From Paenibacillus tritici (GTDB lineage Bacteria; Bacillota; Bacilli; Paenibacillales; Paenibacillaceae): DNA of 64,000 nucleotides. The position numbers and the translations under genes were made by a program. The notes beneath the pieces were generated by a model. The model did no database searches and was not told the origin of the DNA. It saw only the letters and a program-made list of their open reading frames with translations. The stretch lies in contig NZ_JABMKX010000014.1 of NCBI RefSeq assembly GCF_013204885.1, forward strand, positions 93,977 through 157,976, in the 5' to 3' direction. Positions 27,601-35,931 of the stretch are shown here, in pieces (the first letter of the stretch is position 1; every line of letters begins with the position of its first letter).

Positions 27601-29973
27601 AATCTCTATAGATGCGCGAACTCCGCTCTTGCCCTTGAAGTGGCTTAAGTCTGTGCCGATGTTGACCTTGATATCCTCCAACTCCACCTCTACCTTCGAG
27701 CCGGCTACCTTCATCTGCATGGTACCTGTATCCTCAAGGGAGGATAGGTACTGGATATCCTTCTCTTCAACCTGCAGATCTCCGCTAAGATCCTTGAAGC
27801 TATCCGTTTCCAGCGCCATCGCCGCCAGATATCCGGCAGCCTGCTCCACAAAACCGCTATCCATCGCCTTCTGCCGCATCTGTGCTTCGAGCTTCGGAAT
27901 TTCACTCTCAGGAATCAGGTCTTTACTATCAATATCCTGCTTCTTGTAATAATCAAGTGATCTTAGCATGTCATCCTCGGTTGCAATCGTATACGAGATC
28001 GTATACACACCGTTCGTCAGATTCACACCCGTAATTAATGCATAGTCTGTTAGCTTAGCCGCATCACTACCCCATTCGCCCTGATAGAACGAGATATAGT
28101 CACCGGCTTCAATGACAAGCTGCTCATCATACTCAAATTCAGCATACTTGCTGTCTGTGTAATCCATATCGGCTGCAGGAACGGTGATAGAGAGATTGCC
28201 CGGATCACCATCCGTATCTGCAAGAACATTGACAGGAAGCACATCCGGGATGAATAGAATATCTTCGATCTCAGGAGCGCCATAATGATATTCATGTCCT
28301 GTAACCGAACGGATTTTGACATAAGACAGGTCATTATCATCTGATGCATCCAGCCGCTGATTCGGGTGCGTCCCTTGATAGATAATCACGGTATCCCCGA
28401 CCTCAATATCGTTGCCCTCGTAGATGAAGTAGCCATTCTCATAATTAACAGGAGAGCTGCTGCGTTCTTCCGGGCTGGCCTCCAGCTGGTACAGGGAGTT
28501 GGGAATGAACTCTGCGCTTTGCCCATCCTGACTCATCATGGAGATATCCGCTGCGGCTACATATACAACGTCAGACTTATATTGGAGGTTATTCACCTCA
28601 GCTTTGGCTGTTGTGACTACTAACTCTCTAGTCGATGAGTCCTGTAGGGTTGTTCCGTCTTTGAAAAGAAGTGATTCATTGGTCAGGTTGAACTGGAACG
28701 TTCCCCCCTCTGGATAAGCGCCCTTCTCGTTGTTGGCTCTAACCGTGAATTCACCCTTGCTTCCAGTGACCGCAATTCCTGTCTCCTCCGCGAAGGGGGA
28801 ATGCGAAGTAGAGCTGAAGGTAACAGCGTTCTTAACCTCACCTGCCGTTAATGTGCCGGAAGGGTCTACTACCTTAATCGTGAACGTGCTTGGCTGTTCA
28901 AGCTTCGTGATCGTAGGAACACTTTGCGTCAGCAGTCCAAGCTCCGGTAATTTCTCATATTTCGCATACAGCGTCATATTCCGGGTGACCACTGCATCTG
29001 GTTTCACTTCTTCCGTAAGCGCACTATCTGTATACCACCCAAGGAAGCGATGGTCTGCTCTGGAGGCTGCCGGAAGCACGCCAAGCTTGTCTCCCTTACC
29101 AACGTTCTTGCTGCCTATCTCCTTGCCACCGTTGGTATTGAAAGTAATTGTGTAATATGTACCTGGTGAAGTGGCCTGCGGGGATGTAGGACTAGGTGCT
29201 GGTCCCGACCCTGACCCTGACACTGGTGCTGACGTTGAACCCGGTGTTGGTGCTGGTGTTGGTGTTGATCCTGGGGTTAGTGCTGGTGTGGGTCGTGCTG
29301 CTCTTTGCTTGCTCACAATCTCATGACTGCGCATTAAGAAAGAAGCTGCCTCTGCACGGGTGGCATTCGCAGCAGGATTGAAATTGCCTTTCGCATCGCC
29401 TTTGATGAGGCCTGCCTGCCATAGCTTAGTAATCGCATCAGCAGCCCAAGGAGAACCCTTAGCTAAGTCGTTAGGCTTCGAGCTGATTGTAGAATCGGGA
29501 GGATAAGGAATCGTAAGTGTGTCGAGAAACCGGACGGTAAATGTAGCCATCTGCTCTCTGGTTAACGTGGCCTCTGGTGAGAAGCTATTTGTGCCTGTAC
29601 CACTTGTAATTCCGCTCTCCACTGCCCAAGCTACATAGGGTGCATACCATGAGCCTGCCTGGACATCTGCAAATGCCGCTTCTGTATACTGGGTTACATC
29701 CACTTGTGCGATACGTCCAAGTACCGTTACGAACATAGCACGGGTCATCGTGCCCTGGGGAGTGAAGTGGTCCTTGCCAGTCCCCTTAAACAATCCGTTC
29801 TGCTGCACATAGTTGACCGCATTATAGAACCAGTCGGACGGCTTAACATCACTGAAGCTGAGGGTAGTATTCGCTTGATTCGAGATGCTTGCCTTCGCTG
29901 AGCTGATTCCCGGGGGGATGATGGATACCAATAAAAACACGGCCAGCATGAAACTAATGATACGCTTGTACAA
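24661..29973 (-). CDS. Giant SLH-anchored surface protein with InlB-type B repeats
   Basis: 1770 residues. A signal peptide (about 1-28) is followed by three SLH domains (about 38-90, 98-150, 160-215; FSDVKPSDWFYNAV, FADVQAGSWYAPYV, SPWAADAITKLW) that bind pyruvylated wall polymer. A Pro/Thr/Ser linker leads to a Listeria-Bacteroides B repeat (FNTNGGKEIG..FLGWYTD, about 278-345). The large middle part (350-1200) is beta-rich with acidic stretches and no recognised family. More B-repeat-like units (FTGWYDD, FEFMGWEGW) and a MucBP-like unit (KYKVEHYVRG) fill the last 500 residues. The protein ends in a Gly/Phe/Pro tail (GGGGFPGWPF). It is divergent from the kinase gene at 30201. Confidence 0.88.
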   Translation of the reverse strand: MYKRIISFMLAVFLLVSIIPPGISSAKASISNQANTTLSFSDVKPSDWFYNAVNYVQQNGLFKGTGKDHFTPQGTMTRAMFVTVLGRIAQVDVTQYTEAAFADVQAGSWYAPYVAWAVESGITSGTGTNSFSPEATLTREQMATFTVRFLDTLTIPYPPDSTISSKPNDLAKGSPWAADAITKLWQAGLIKGDAKGNFNPAANATRAEAASFLMRSHEIVSKQRAARPTPALTPGSTPTPAPTPGSTSAPVSGSGSGPAPSPTSPQATSPGTYYTITFNTNGGKEIGSKNVGKGDKLGVLPAASRADHRFLGWYTDSALTEEVKPDAVVTRNMTLYAKYEKLPELGLLTQSVPTITKLEQPSTFTIKVVDPSGTLTAGEVKNAVTFSSTSHSPFAEETGIAVTGSKGEFTVRANNEKGAYPEGGTFQFNLTNESLLFKDGTTLQDSSTRELVVTTAKAEVNNLQYKSDVVYVAAADISMMSQDGQSAEFIPNSLYQLEASPEERSSSPVNYENGYFIYEGNDIEVGDTVIIYQGTHPNQRLDASDDNDLSYVKIRSVTGHEYHYGAPEIEDILFIPDVLPVNVLADTDGDPGNLSITVPAADMDYTDSKYAEFEYDEQLVIEAGDYISFYQGEWGSDAAKLTDYALITGVNLTNGVYTISYTIATEDDMLRSLDYYKKQDIDSKDLIPESEIPKLEAQMRQKAMDSGFVEQAAGYLAAMALETDSFKDLSGDLQVEEKDIQYLSSLEDTGTMQMKVAGSKVEVELEDIKVNIGTDLSHFKGKSGVRASIEITAEVSIEVDDENEIKIKLTGVFEQELSVGISASGEIFWKKAWFIPYPADYTINANIDVFTYTAVQFDANIGLFEQEEEPDWNDDSVENIAKQLKKIMEEAEDLDDQEIDAISNSLPDLYQAMLENDNDWVDIVEQNLLKVSFRVVAGLIEVTFRADFVVSAKVNVSLGIIYTYENGQRYSYNIRLLAGSVGNSKSTLVPEKYDFTFYAMGELGLRAGIRLEVAVGALSTSLNSIGVQVEMGGYIKLWGFFYYQYSQTQGKAATSNAAGAINVEIGLYLDVKVIAQAFKGTFSVVPFSTSYEFPLLTIGSRYVVIDFAYDQDDVQDVKLKGNDYIFPLDDHFLEMSYMDLHEGEVENQVYHQVDQYFDISFSNANFYYDPLKRRVLVGNFEPTGVDTVMTIAWRSPFGSFNSEPLSRKINLHYDDLRSSYSMNLLSYDRVVNPPSQSKVITRIWGEYNSDIPKQPDPVRVGYHFTGWYDDVNASVSVTIPAKMPANTTLLWAKWSPKTDTPYLVESYTQNIYTGQYSLHSAEKYRGTTDSVAEYEPMDIWGYRSPQKQEIKINAYGTTVIKYYYERGNTALTFAYDYLSRLGLPFGVSPEVREYRPGAILDPPYPALPGLTFLEWENIDATVPLDARTYQAIFEIANIDLKVNYYTRNDLESEFTKLGSEIISVPAWSTYDASKEDLLARTEYMLQTETSVIPDQSPYIMYTNPEQVSSTGLNLYYEKLYDAAFDLNGGSLTEQDISSGGGSMVGGSYVIYTAQSYLYGKPNNPTREGFEFMGWEGWAADEIKKEMPAQDVTYTAIWKAKYKVEHYVRGVRIDDDYTLYTTTEHLGLEHETVTAAVYGIEGFTFDAGSSLNVTTGTVKEDGSLVLKLYYDRNVYTAKFMATDPDTGQQEVLFEETYRYGAEFSIPARSTYAYRKVLGWRAIDGGPEIESIYVRSLPMPAQNVTYEMILGDYADDGGGGFPGGGGFPGWPF

Positions 29974-30090
29974 GTTATGCCTCCTCTTTCGGGTGCTTTC
30001 CTCCTTGCAAAAGCAGCCTGGAAATATGACAAATTTCGACGGTTTGTCTCCTTAAATTGGATTCTATCATAGTAATTTAGCCCTTAAATG

Positions 30091-30112
30091 AAACTTAAAG
30101 AAAACTTTAAAC
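30091..30112. promoter_or_regulatory. Inverted repeat between the SLH gene and the kinase gene
   Basis: ACTTAAAG and CTTTAAAC flank AAAA in the divergent intergenic region, six of eight positions matching as an inverted repeat. It could be a site for the response regulator at 32363, but there is no direct evidence. Confidence 0.3.
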
Positions 30113-30200
30113 TCTGCTATTTCACACAGTTTTCTTCAATGATGCTATCATGAAGAGAATCAGCTTATGCTGGCGAATTTTGTAGATTGGGGTCGGCTTC

Positions 30201-32363
30201 ATGATGAGGGGTATGCTAAGATTCGTTTCCCGTAATATCTGGTTTCAACTCGCTGTTGCCGTTGTTATCGGTATGGCCGTAAGCTATGCCATCGTGCCTG
30301 GATCGCCAGGCGTCCCCAAGCATCAAAGCAAAGAAGGCATTCTGGATCTAACGCAGGACTCTATGGGTAAGAATCCGCAGAAGTTACAAGGAGAATGGGA
30401 ATTCTACTGGCAAGAGCTGCTCTCGCCGGAGGATATACGGAACCGTATGGCAGCAGGGGAACAGGTGGATAGATATATCAACATCCCCGGCTCCTGGCTG
30501 GGGTACAAGCTGGAGGAGCAAGAGCTGGAGGGGCAAGGCTTCGCAACCTTTCGGCTGGCTATTCAGCTTAATGAGCAGGACAGGAATGAGCGGCTGGCGC
30601 TGCGGCTGCCTACTATTTTTCATGCGTATAAATTATGGGTGAACGGAGAACTGCTGGCAGAAGTCGGTGAGGTGGGTCAGGACAAGCACGGCATGACTCC
30701 GCGTCTGGCTACGAAGCTGGTATTCTTCCAGCCCGAAGGCGACACGGTAGAGCTGGTTATGCAAGTGGCGAACTTCCATCACAACCGGGGCGGCATCACC
30801 AAGGATATAGAGCTGGGCGGCAGTAACGTGCTAACGGTCAAGACTCATCTGAAGATTGCTTCAGATATGTTCATCACCGCAAGCCTGCTGGTAATTGGCG
30901 TGTATCATCTGCTGCTCTACATCCTGCGGCGCAAGGACAGGGCGCCGCTGTACTTCGGTCTGTTCACCGTGATGTTCGGTATCCGCTCCCTGCTGAACGG
31001 CGAGCTGATGCTTACCCAATGGCTTCCCCGTTTCCCGTGGGAATTGCAGTTCAAGATCGAATATCTGATTCTTTGCCTCGGCGGATGGATCATCACTATG
31101 TATTTCGAATGCATTTTCCCGGATGTGGTGTCACGGTGGTTCCGCCATGGCAGCCGGATCGTAACCGGCATACTCTGTGTGGTTATAGTGGTAACCCCCG
31201 CCATCCTCTATTCAAGAATGCTGCTGCTGATCGGTGTGATCGTTGTTCTGCATATGGTGTATCTGATGGTTGGGCTGGCTGCGGCGGCCATGCGGCGGAT
31301 GGAGGGGGCGCTGATCTTCCTGCTCGTATCAGTGGTTGCTCTGGTTACGGTGATCAACGATTTCCTGTATTACAACGAATGGTCACGAATCGGAAATACC
31401 TCTCCGTTCGGGCTGCTGGTATTCACGATCGCCCAGATGATGCTGCTGTCTTCCAGATTTACGAGGGCGGCAACGAACGAAGAGCGGATTGCCCGGGAGC
31501 TGCAGGAAGCCAATACCAAGCTGACCGAGATGAATGCCAATCTGGAGCAGCTCGTGCTGGAGCGCACACATGCCTTATCCGCAGCTCACGAAGACCTCCG
31601 CATGTCGTACGAGCGGTTACTTCACTCCGAGCAAGGCAGGAAGAAGCTGCTGGCCTACATTACACATGATCTGCGTATGCCGCTGTCCAGTATGCTCGGT
31701 TATGTCGAGGCGGTAATGGACAGGGTGAAGCCGGAACGCAATGAACAATACCTGATGTATATCCGGGATAACACGGTGAGGATTAACCGCATGATCGGGG
31801 AGCTGAGCTTCTTGTCGCATCTGGAGACGGGGCAAGTAGAGTACCGGATGGAGCCGGTTCCTGTGGTACACTTCCTGCGTGGTTTCTATGAACAATATGA
31901 GCTGGTTGTGCGTGACGCGGGGCTTGATTTCAACCTGGTGATCGGAAATACGGAGAATCATGGACCTGGCTTGCCCGTTGTAGAGATGGATACGCAAAGA
32001 TTAGACCAGGCGCTATTCAATCTGGTATCGAACGCAATGAAGTTCACCTCCAGTGGAGGAGTGGTGCGTCTTGCCCTAACTGTGGACAAGGTGCAAGATA
32101 CCCGCTGTGCGATCATTAGCGTACAAGACTCTGGTACAGGCATTCCCCCTGAGCAGCTGGAGCAGATCTTCGACCGCAATTACAGGGTTGACCGGCCGGG
32201 CATGGACATGGGCGTAGAGGGCAGCGGGCTTGGGCTGGCGATTTGCAGGGAAATCGTCCAAGCGCATGGCGGGACGGTCCGGGCGGAGAGTGACGGGAAG
32301 ACGGGGTCGATATTCTATGTATCGCTGCCTTTGTATTTCAGCAGCAGGAAGGTGACGGAGTGA
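30201..32363 (+). CDS. Sensor histidine kinase with 7TM and extracellular sensor
   Basis: 720 residues. One N-terminal membrane helix (about 12-32) is followed by an outside domain (about 45-215) of the 7TMR-DISM galactose-binding-like kind (QLNEQDRNERLALRLP; LWVNGELLAEVG). Seven membrane helices (about 222-415) and a coiled coil (425-480) lead to HisKA with His489 in YITHDLRMPLSS. The ATPase domain has N (FNLVSNAMKF), G1 (VQDSGTGIP) and G2 (GSGLGLAIC) boxes. It should phosphorylate the regulator whose start overlaps its stop codon. The ligand is unknown. Confidence 0.92.
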   Translation: MMRGMLRFVSRNIWFQLAVAVVIGMAVSYAIVPGSPGVPKHQSKEGILDLTQDSMGKNPQKLQGEWEFYWQELLSPEDIRNRMAAGEQVDRYINIPGSWLGYKLEEQELEGQGFATFRLAIQLNEQDRNERLALRLPTIFHAYKLWVNGELLAEVGEVGQDKHGMTPRLATKLVFFQPEGDTVELVMQVANFHHNRGGITKDIELGGSNVLTVKTHLKIASDMFITASLLVIGVYHLLLYILRRKDRAPLYFGLFTVMFGIRSLLNGELMLTQWLPRFPWELQFKIEYLILCLGGWIITMYFECIFPDVVSRWFRHGSRIVTGILCVVIVVTPAILYSRMLLLIGVIVVLHMVYLMVGLAAAAMRRMEGALIFLLVSVVALVTVINDFLYYNEWSRIGNTSPFGLLVFTIAQMMLLSSRFTRAATNEERIARELQEANTKLTEMNANLEQLVLERTHALSAAHEDLRMSYERLLHSEQGRKKLLAYITHDLRMPLSSMLGYVEAVMDRVKPERNEQYLMYIRDNTVRINRMIGELSFLSHLETGQVEYRMEPVPVVHFLRGFYEQYELVVRDAGLDFNLVIGNTENHGPGLPVVEMDTQRLDQALFNLVSNAMKFTSSGGVVRLALTVDKVQDTRCAIISVQDSGTGIPPEQLEQIFDRNYRVDRPGMDMGVEGSGLGLAICREIVQAHGGTVRAESDGKTGSIFYVSLPLYFSSRKVTE

Positions 32364-33052
32364 TGGACACATACACAATTATGATCGTCGATGACGATCC
32401 CCATATCTGTGAGATTGTTCAGGCGTACTGTGAGCGTGAAGGCTTCATAGCCTCGTATTGCCACAGCGGGACAGAAGCCATGCTGCTGCTGGCATCGCTT
32501 AACCCGGATCTGATTGTTCTGGATGTCCTGCTGGCCAATGAGAACGGCATTGACTGGTGCAGGGACGCACGCAAACACACGAATGCGCCGATTGTGTTCC
32601 TGAGCAGCCATGAGGAGGACGAGGTGAAGATCAGCGCCTTATCCTATGGCGGCGACGATTATGTGACCAAGCCGTTCAGTCCGGGGGTCCTCATGGCCAA
32701 AATCAAGGCCCACCTTCGCAGAGTGTCCACTGGCAGAAGGGAACAACTGCTAGAGCTGCCGGGGCTGACGCTGGATTTCTACGCACAGTCCGTCAATATG
32801 GACAGCAGAACCATCTTTTTATCCAAAAAAGAGTTCAGTCTGCTATCCTATATGGCACAGAACGTGAATCATGTCGTCACTGTCGATACGCTGTTCCATC
32901 TCATCTGGGGCATGAAGAGTCTGGAGGATACTCGAACGGTCGCTGTCCACATCAGTAATCTACGCAAAAAAATCGAGGCCGACCCTGTCCATCCGGAGCG
33001 AATCATTACGGTCCGGGGAGCCGGATATATGCTGGTGGCCGGCAAGCGTTGA
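32363..33052 (+). CDS. OmpR/PhoB-type response regulator
   Basis: About 229 residues. The receiver has acidic residues in VDDDP, phospho-acceptor Asp (about 54) in LIVLDVLL and Lys (about 103) in YVTKPF. The winged-helix DNA-binding domain (about 130-229) carries the TVAVHISNLRKKIE recognition helix and RGAGYML. The ATG overlaps the kinase TGA (ATGA), so they are translationally coupled. A GTG three bases earlier is also possible. Targets may include the divergent SLH gene, which is inference. Confidence 0.95.
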   Translation: MDTYTIMIVDDDPHICEIVQAYCEREGFIASYCHSGTEAMLLLASLNPDLIVLDVLLANENGIDWCRDARKHTNAPIVFLSSHEEDEVKISALSYGGDDYVTKPFSPGVLMAKIKAHLRRVSTGRREQLLELPGLTLDFYAQSVNMDSRTIFLSKKEFSLLSYMAQNVNHVVTVDTLFHLIWGMKSLEDTRTVAVHISNLRKKIEADPVHPERIITVRGAGYMLVAGKR

Positions 33053-33060
33053 ATATAGCA

Positions 33061-33097
33061 AACAGCTCCAAGGACAGTGAATGTCAGTGGAGCTGTT
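33061..33097. terminator. Terminator shared by convergent genes
   Basis: AACAGCTCCA (33061-33070) pairs with TGGAGCTGTT (33088-33097), with an inner GACA/TGTC pair. It lies between the regulator stop (33052) and the convergent SF0329-like gene (33122). Confidence 0.7.
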
Positions 33098-33121
33098 CAG
33101 GCTGATCTATTCGATATACAC

Positions 33122-33691
33122 TCACAGCGTCCACCGGCGCAGCTCATAGAAATACTGCACCACCGGATGCTTCAGCCTCATCTTCTCGGACATGCCTATA
33201 ATCCGCTTCTTCCCGACTCTCCGATCCACCAAGGCCAGGATATTGAGTACCATATCATTACTCTCCAGGCTCTCCTCAATAGGAGTGGTCAGGAACTGAT
33301 TCGCCACCACGATGAAATTCGATTTAGTGAGCGCAGCCTGCGCTGCCATTAGCTCTTTGGCGTGCTCTGTGCTTAAGCGGCTTCGGGCCATGACGATCAG
33401 GCGATCCTCAGGGATTGGCCCCTTGGCCGTTTGTCTGACGGCTTCAATGTCGTCATCGGTGACAGGAATCCGGATACCCGGATCATTCCTGATGTCCAGC
33501 TCAGATGCATACCACCTGATCGTGTTCGTTTTATCTCCCAAGTTGAGTACGTTCTTCTTATCCACCGAGATGTAACAGATCCCTGATTTATCCGCAAAAT
33601 AACGGTACCCCGGCGCGCGGTATTCTACCCTTCCCTGTAACGCAGGACTGAGAAAGCCCTCCAGCTGTTGCTTCAATTTGCTCCAAGACAT
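33122..33691 (-). CDS. SF0329-like family protein, function unknown
   Basis: 189 residues starting MSWSKLKQQLEGFLSPAL, then GRVEYRAPGYRYFADKSGICY and VDKKNVLNLGDKTNTIRWYA. It matches a conserved small soluble family found across Firmicutes (called SF0329 in public annotation, from memory). No catalytic motif is evident. The region IEESLES..NILALVDRRVGKK is also found in the decayed copy at 18915-19262. GGTGGG precedes the ATG closely. Confidence 0.65.
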   Translation of the reverse strand: MSWSKLKQQLEGFLSPALQGRVEYRAPGYRYFADKSGICYISVDKKNVLNLGDKTNTIRWYASELDIRNDPGIRIPVTDDDIEAVRQTAKGPIPEDRLIVMARSRLSTEHAKELMAAQAALTKSNFIVVANQFLTTPIEESLESNDMVLNILALVDRRVGKKRIIGMSEKMRLKHPVVQYFYELRRWTL

Positions 33692-33890
33692 ATGATCCCA
33701 CCTTCCCTAACCCAACAGAGGACCGGCTTGCCGGCTCCGGGCTTGGTTTGCCCTGCCCCATCAGCCGATCCTCACTTCTATAACTTACCCGGTAAACGGA
33801 CTCTCCGGCAACCCAAGTGCTGTACGTAACAGGTTCAGGTTGGCGTTGTGCGGATTGGCCCGGTATTGCCTATATTCTCTTCTCCTACAG

Positions 33891-34232
33891 TCAACGAATC
33901 AGTAAACCGAGTTTAGCAACGACATCTGAAAGTATGCTCTGTGGTACTTTGCAGATGAACGCTGCCTGCTGGAACTGCCAATCAAGACTCTTTACCTGAT
34001 CGGCAAGGATAACCCCTTCGATGGGCAGATCCTGCGGAATGACCACTTCAAACGGGTAGCCTTTGGGCTTAGACGTTACCGGACAGAGCAAAGACAACCC
34101 CACCTTCCCATTATAAGAAGCAGGGGACACGACCAAGGCCGGGCGTTTACCCGCCTGTTCATGCCCTGCTTGCGGGTTGAACTGCAGCCATACCAAGTCA
34201 CCCCGATCTGGCACATACCCGCGCGTTACCAT
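33891..34232 (-). CDS. mazF: MazF-type mRNA interferase toxin
   Basis: 113 residues of the PemK/MazF fold: PDRGDLVWLQFNPQAGHEQ (catalytic Asp/Gln region), GKRPALVVSP, LLCPVTSK with the usual Ser/Thr, and VILADQVKSLDW. MazF cuts RNA at short sequence motifs when MazE is lost. The ATG overlaps the mazE end by 7 bases. The gene lies downstream of mazE and rtcB in the same direction. Confidence 0.93.
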   Translation of the reverse strand: MVTRGYVPDRGDLVWLQFNPQAGHEQAGKRPALVVSPASYNGKVGLSLLCPVTSKPKGYPFEVVIPQDLPIEGVILADQVKSLDWQFQQAAFICKVPQSILSDVVAKLGLLIR

Positions 34233-34456
34233 GCTTCCCGTCCTTCTTGCCCGCCTGTAGAGACCTCATTATGGATATTATCCAGGGTAACCTTGGATAG
34301 GATTTCGTCCAGTGTAGCCGACTTCGGCTTGATGATAAGATGCCCCTCTTCGACATCAAGATCGACTTCGGAGCCCTCCTCAATACCGACCTTCAGCGCA
34401 AGGGATTTGGGAATACGAATACCTAAGCTGTTCCCCCATTTTTGAACCTGAAACAT
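34226..34456 (-). CDS. mazE: MazE-type antitoxin
   Basis: 76 residues. The AbrB/MazE swapped-hairpin DNA-binding domain is plain: VQKWGNSLGIRIPKSLAL then EEGSEVDLDVEEGHLIIKP. The C-terminal tail binds MazF. A longer frame opens at 34582, but the ATG at 34456 has GGGAGGCGG just upstream and begins MFQVQKWGNS, the family start. MazE represses its own promoter; the palindrome at 34474-34483 is the candidate site. Confidence 0.93.
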   Translation of the reverse strand: MFQVQKWGNSLGIRIPKSLALKVGIEEGSEVDLDVEEGHLIIKPKSATLDEILSKVTLDNIHNEVSTGGQEGREAW

Positions 34457-34473
34457 AGAACCGCCTCCCAAAA

Positions 34474-34483
34474 TGTATATACA
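34474..34483. promoter_or_regulatory. Palindromic operator candidate before mazE
   Basis: TGTATATACA is a perfect 10-base palindrome located at the expected transcription start, 18 bases before the mazE ATG. Confidence 0.5.
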
Positions 34484-34484
34484 A

Positions 34485-34513
34485 AGTGTAAACAAAATTC
34501 TTTTAGAAGTCAA
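34485..34513 (-). promoter_or_regulatory. Promoter of mazEF
   Basis: On the minus strand TTGACT (34508-34513) and TACACT (34485-34490) are 17 bases apart. The -35 box matches at four of six positions in order and the -10 box at four of six. Transcription would start within the palindrome at 34474-34483. mazEF can thus be transcribed alone or together with rtcB. Confidence 0.6.
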
Positions 34514-34535
34514 ATCACTATGGAGAGGAACGACC

Positions 34536-35762
34536 TCAATCCTTATACGGATCGAACTCATTCGCTCCCGCCATACATACACCGACCGGCTTCAGTACAT
34601 GCATGACCTCAATCGTCCCAGAGTGCGCATCCAGTACCTCTTGCAGCTTCCGGTATACAAAAGGACTCTCGTCCGTGCCTGCGCCGCGCAGCTCAACACC
34701 GAAATCGCGAACCGCTCCGAGCATTTGCGCTGTCGAGATTTGGCCGCCGCTGCGGGTGCGGGTTTTCCAGTTCATTCGGCCTGCCGCCTGGGTCCGGCTC
34801 ATAATCCGCCCCGCCCCATGAACGGTGCTGTAGTAAGCATCCTTGTTCTCCGCACTGTCCTTGCCCTTAACGATTACCGATATATCCCCCATACTGCCGC
34901 CAATGAACCCGACCTGACCCGGTGCAGACGGGGTCGCCCCTTTGCGGACAATGACGACTTCCTTGCCGTTATGGGTTTCTTTCCAGGCATAGTTATGATG
35001 GTTATGCACTTCGAGATCCGCTTCCGTTCCCAGGATGGCTAAGACCTGCCGGATCACATATTCCCTGCCCGCATAGGCGTAGCGTCCCGCCAGCTTCATC
35101 GCTCTGTAATACATATCGCCCAGCTCACTGCTGAGATCCAGCAGAACGGGCGGTTGGTCCATCTTTTCACCGGGGGCGTTAGCAAGAAAGTCTCTGCCCG
35201 CAGCCAGGTTAAGGAACCCGCTCGCTGTCTTGTGCCCGAACCCTCTGCTTCCGAAATGATTGGCAATCCACACCCGGCCGTCTCCGGCTTCTTCCAGCAG
35301 GTCTACGAAGTGGTTACCGCTGCCGACCGTGCCCAGCTGACTCTGGGCCAGAGCCTTCAGCTTGTCGTGCTCCACTCTGCCGACTGCCTTGAACACATCC
35401 CAATCCGGGTCATCGAACAGCTCATGATCCACCCGCTCATTATTGACACGGCCGACTCCGAAGGAGATTCTGCGGGCAATCTCGTCCATGATTCCTGAGA
35501 GCCTCGGCCGGAGCTCAGCCATGGTCAAGCGGGTCCGCACCGCCTTGTTCCCGCAGCCAATATCATAACCCACGCCTGACGGAGAGATTTGCCCATCGTA
35601 CACGACCACCCCGCCAATGGGCTGACTGTAGCCTTTATGATGATCTGCCATGAGCAGGGTTTGCACCACATTCCCGTTCTCCGCACACATACGGGCCTGC
35701 ACCAGCGCGCCGTCGTCCGGCTTCCCCCACACCCGCACGCCGTCTATTGTTGTATAAGCCAT
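34536..35762 (-). CDS. rtcB: RtcB-family RNA ligase
   Basis: 408 residues. GVGYDIGCGNKAVRTR carries the metal-binding Asp and Cys; GSGNHFVDL, NHFGSRGFGHKTA and HNHHNYAW supply metal His residues; HGAGRIMSR contains the His that receives GMP. RtcB joins RNA 3'-phosphate (or 2',3'-cyclic phosphate) ends to 5'-OH ends with GTP and manganese. GGAGG precedes the ATG. Its stop is 79 bases before mazE, with no strong terminator between, so read-through is likely. In E. coli RtcB repairs RNA cut by MazF, which makes this arrangement notable. Confidence 0.9.
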   Translation of the reverse strand: MAYTTIDGVRVWGKPDDGALVQARMCAENGNVVQTLLMADHHKGYSQPIGGVVVYDGQISPSGVGYDIGCGNKAVRTRLTMAELRPRLSGIMDEIARRISFGVGRVNNERVDHELFDDPDWDVFKAVGRVEHDKLKALAQSQLGTVGSGNHFVDLLEEAGDGRVWIANHFGSRGFGHKTASGFLNLAAGRDFLANAPGEKMDQPPVLLDLSSELGDMYYRAMKLAGRYAYAGREYVIRQVLAILGTEADLEVHNHHNYAWKETHNGKEVVIVRKGATPSAPGQVGFIGGSMGDISVIVKGKDSAENKDAYYSTVHGAGRIMSRTQAAGRMNWKTRTRSGGQISTAQMLGAVRDFGVELRGAGTDESPFVYRKLQEVLDAHSGTIEVMHVLKPVGVCMAGANEFDPYKD

Positions 35763-35871
35763 AATTATTCATCCTCCTATGGATCGGGATATCACAAACT
35801 TCTGCCTCTATAGTCGCTTAATTGGAGCGCAAAGTACATGGCGGAAGTATTACAACTGGGTAGATATAACA

Positions 35872-35906
35872 AAATAGACCGCCCTATCCAAGGAGTCGGT
35901 CTATTT
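35872..35906 (-). terminator. Terminator after the dihydrouridine synthase gene
   Basis: AAATAGACCG (35872-35881) pairs with CGGTCTATTT (35897-35906). It closely resembles the toxin/antisense terminator at 372-407 (both share AAATAGACCGCCCTA). Confidence 0.7.
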
Positions 35907-35931
35907 ACAATTAGGCAGCTTCAGCGCATCA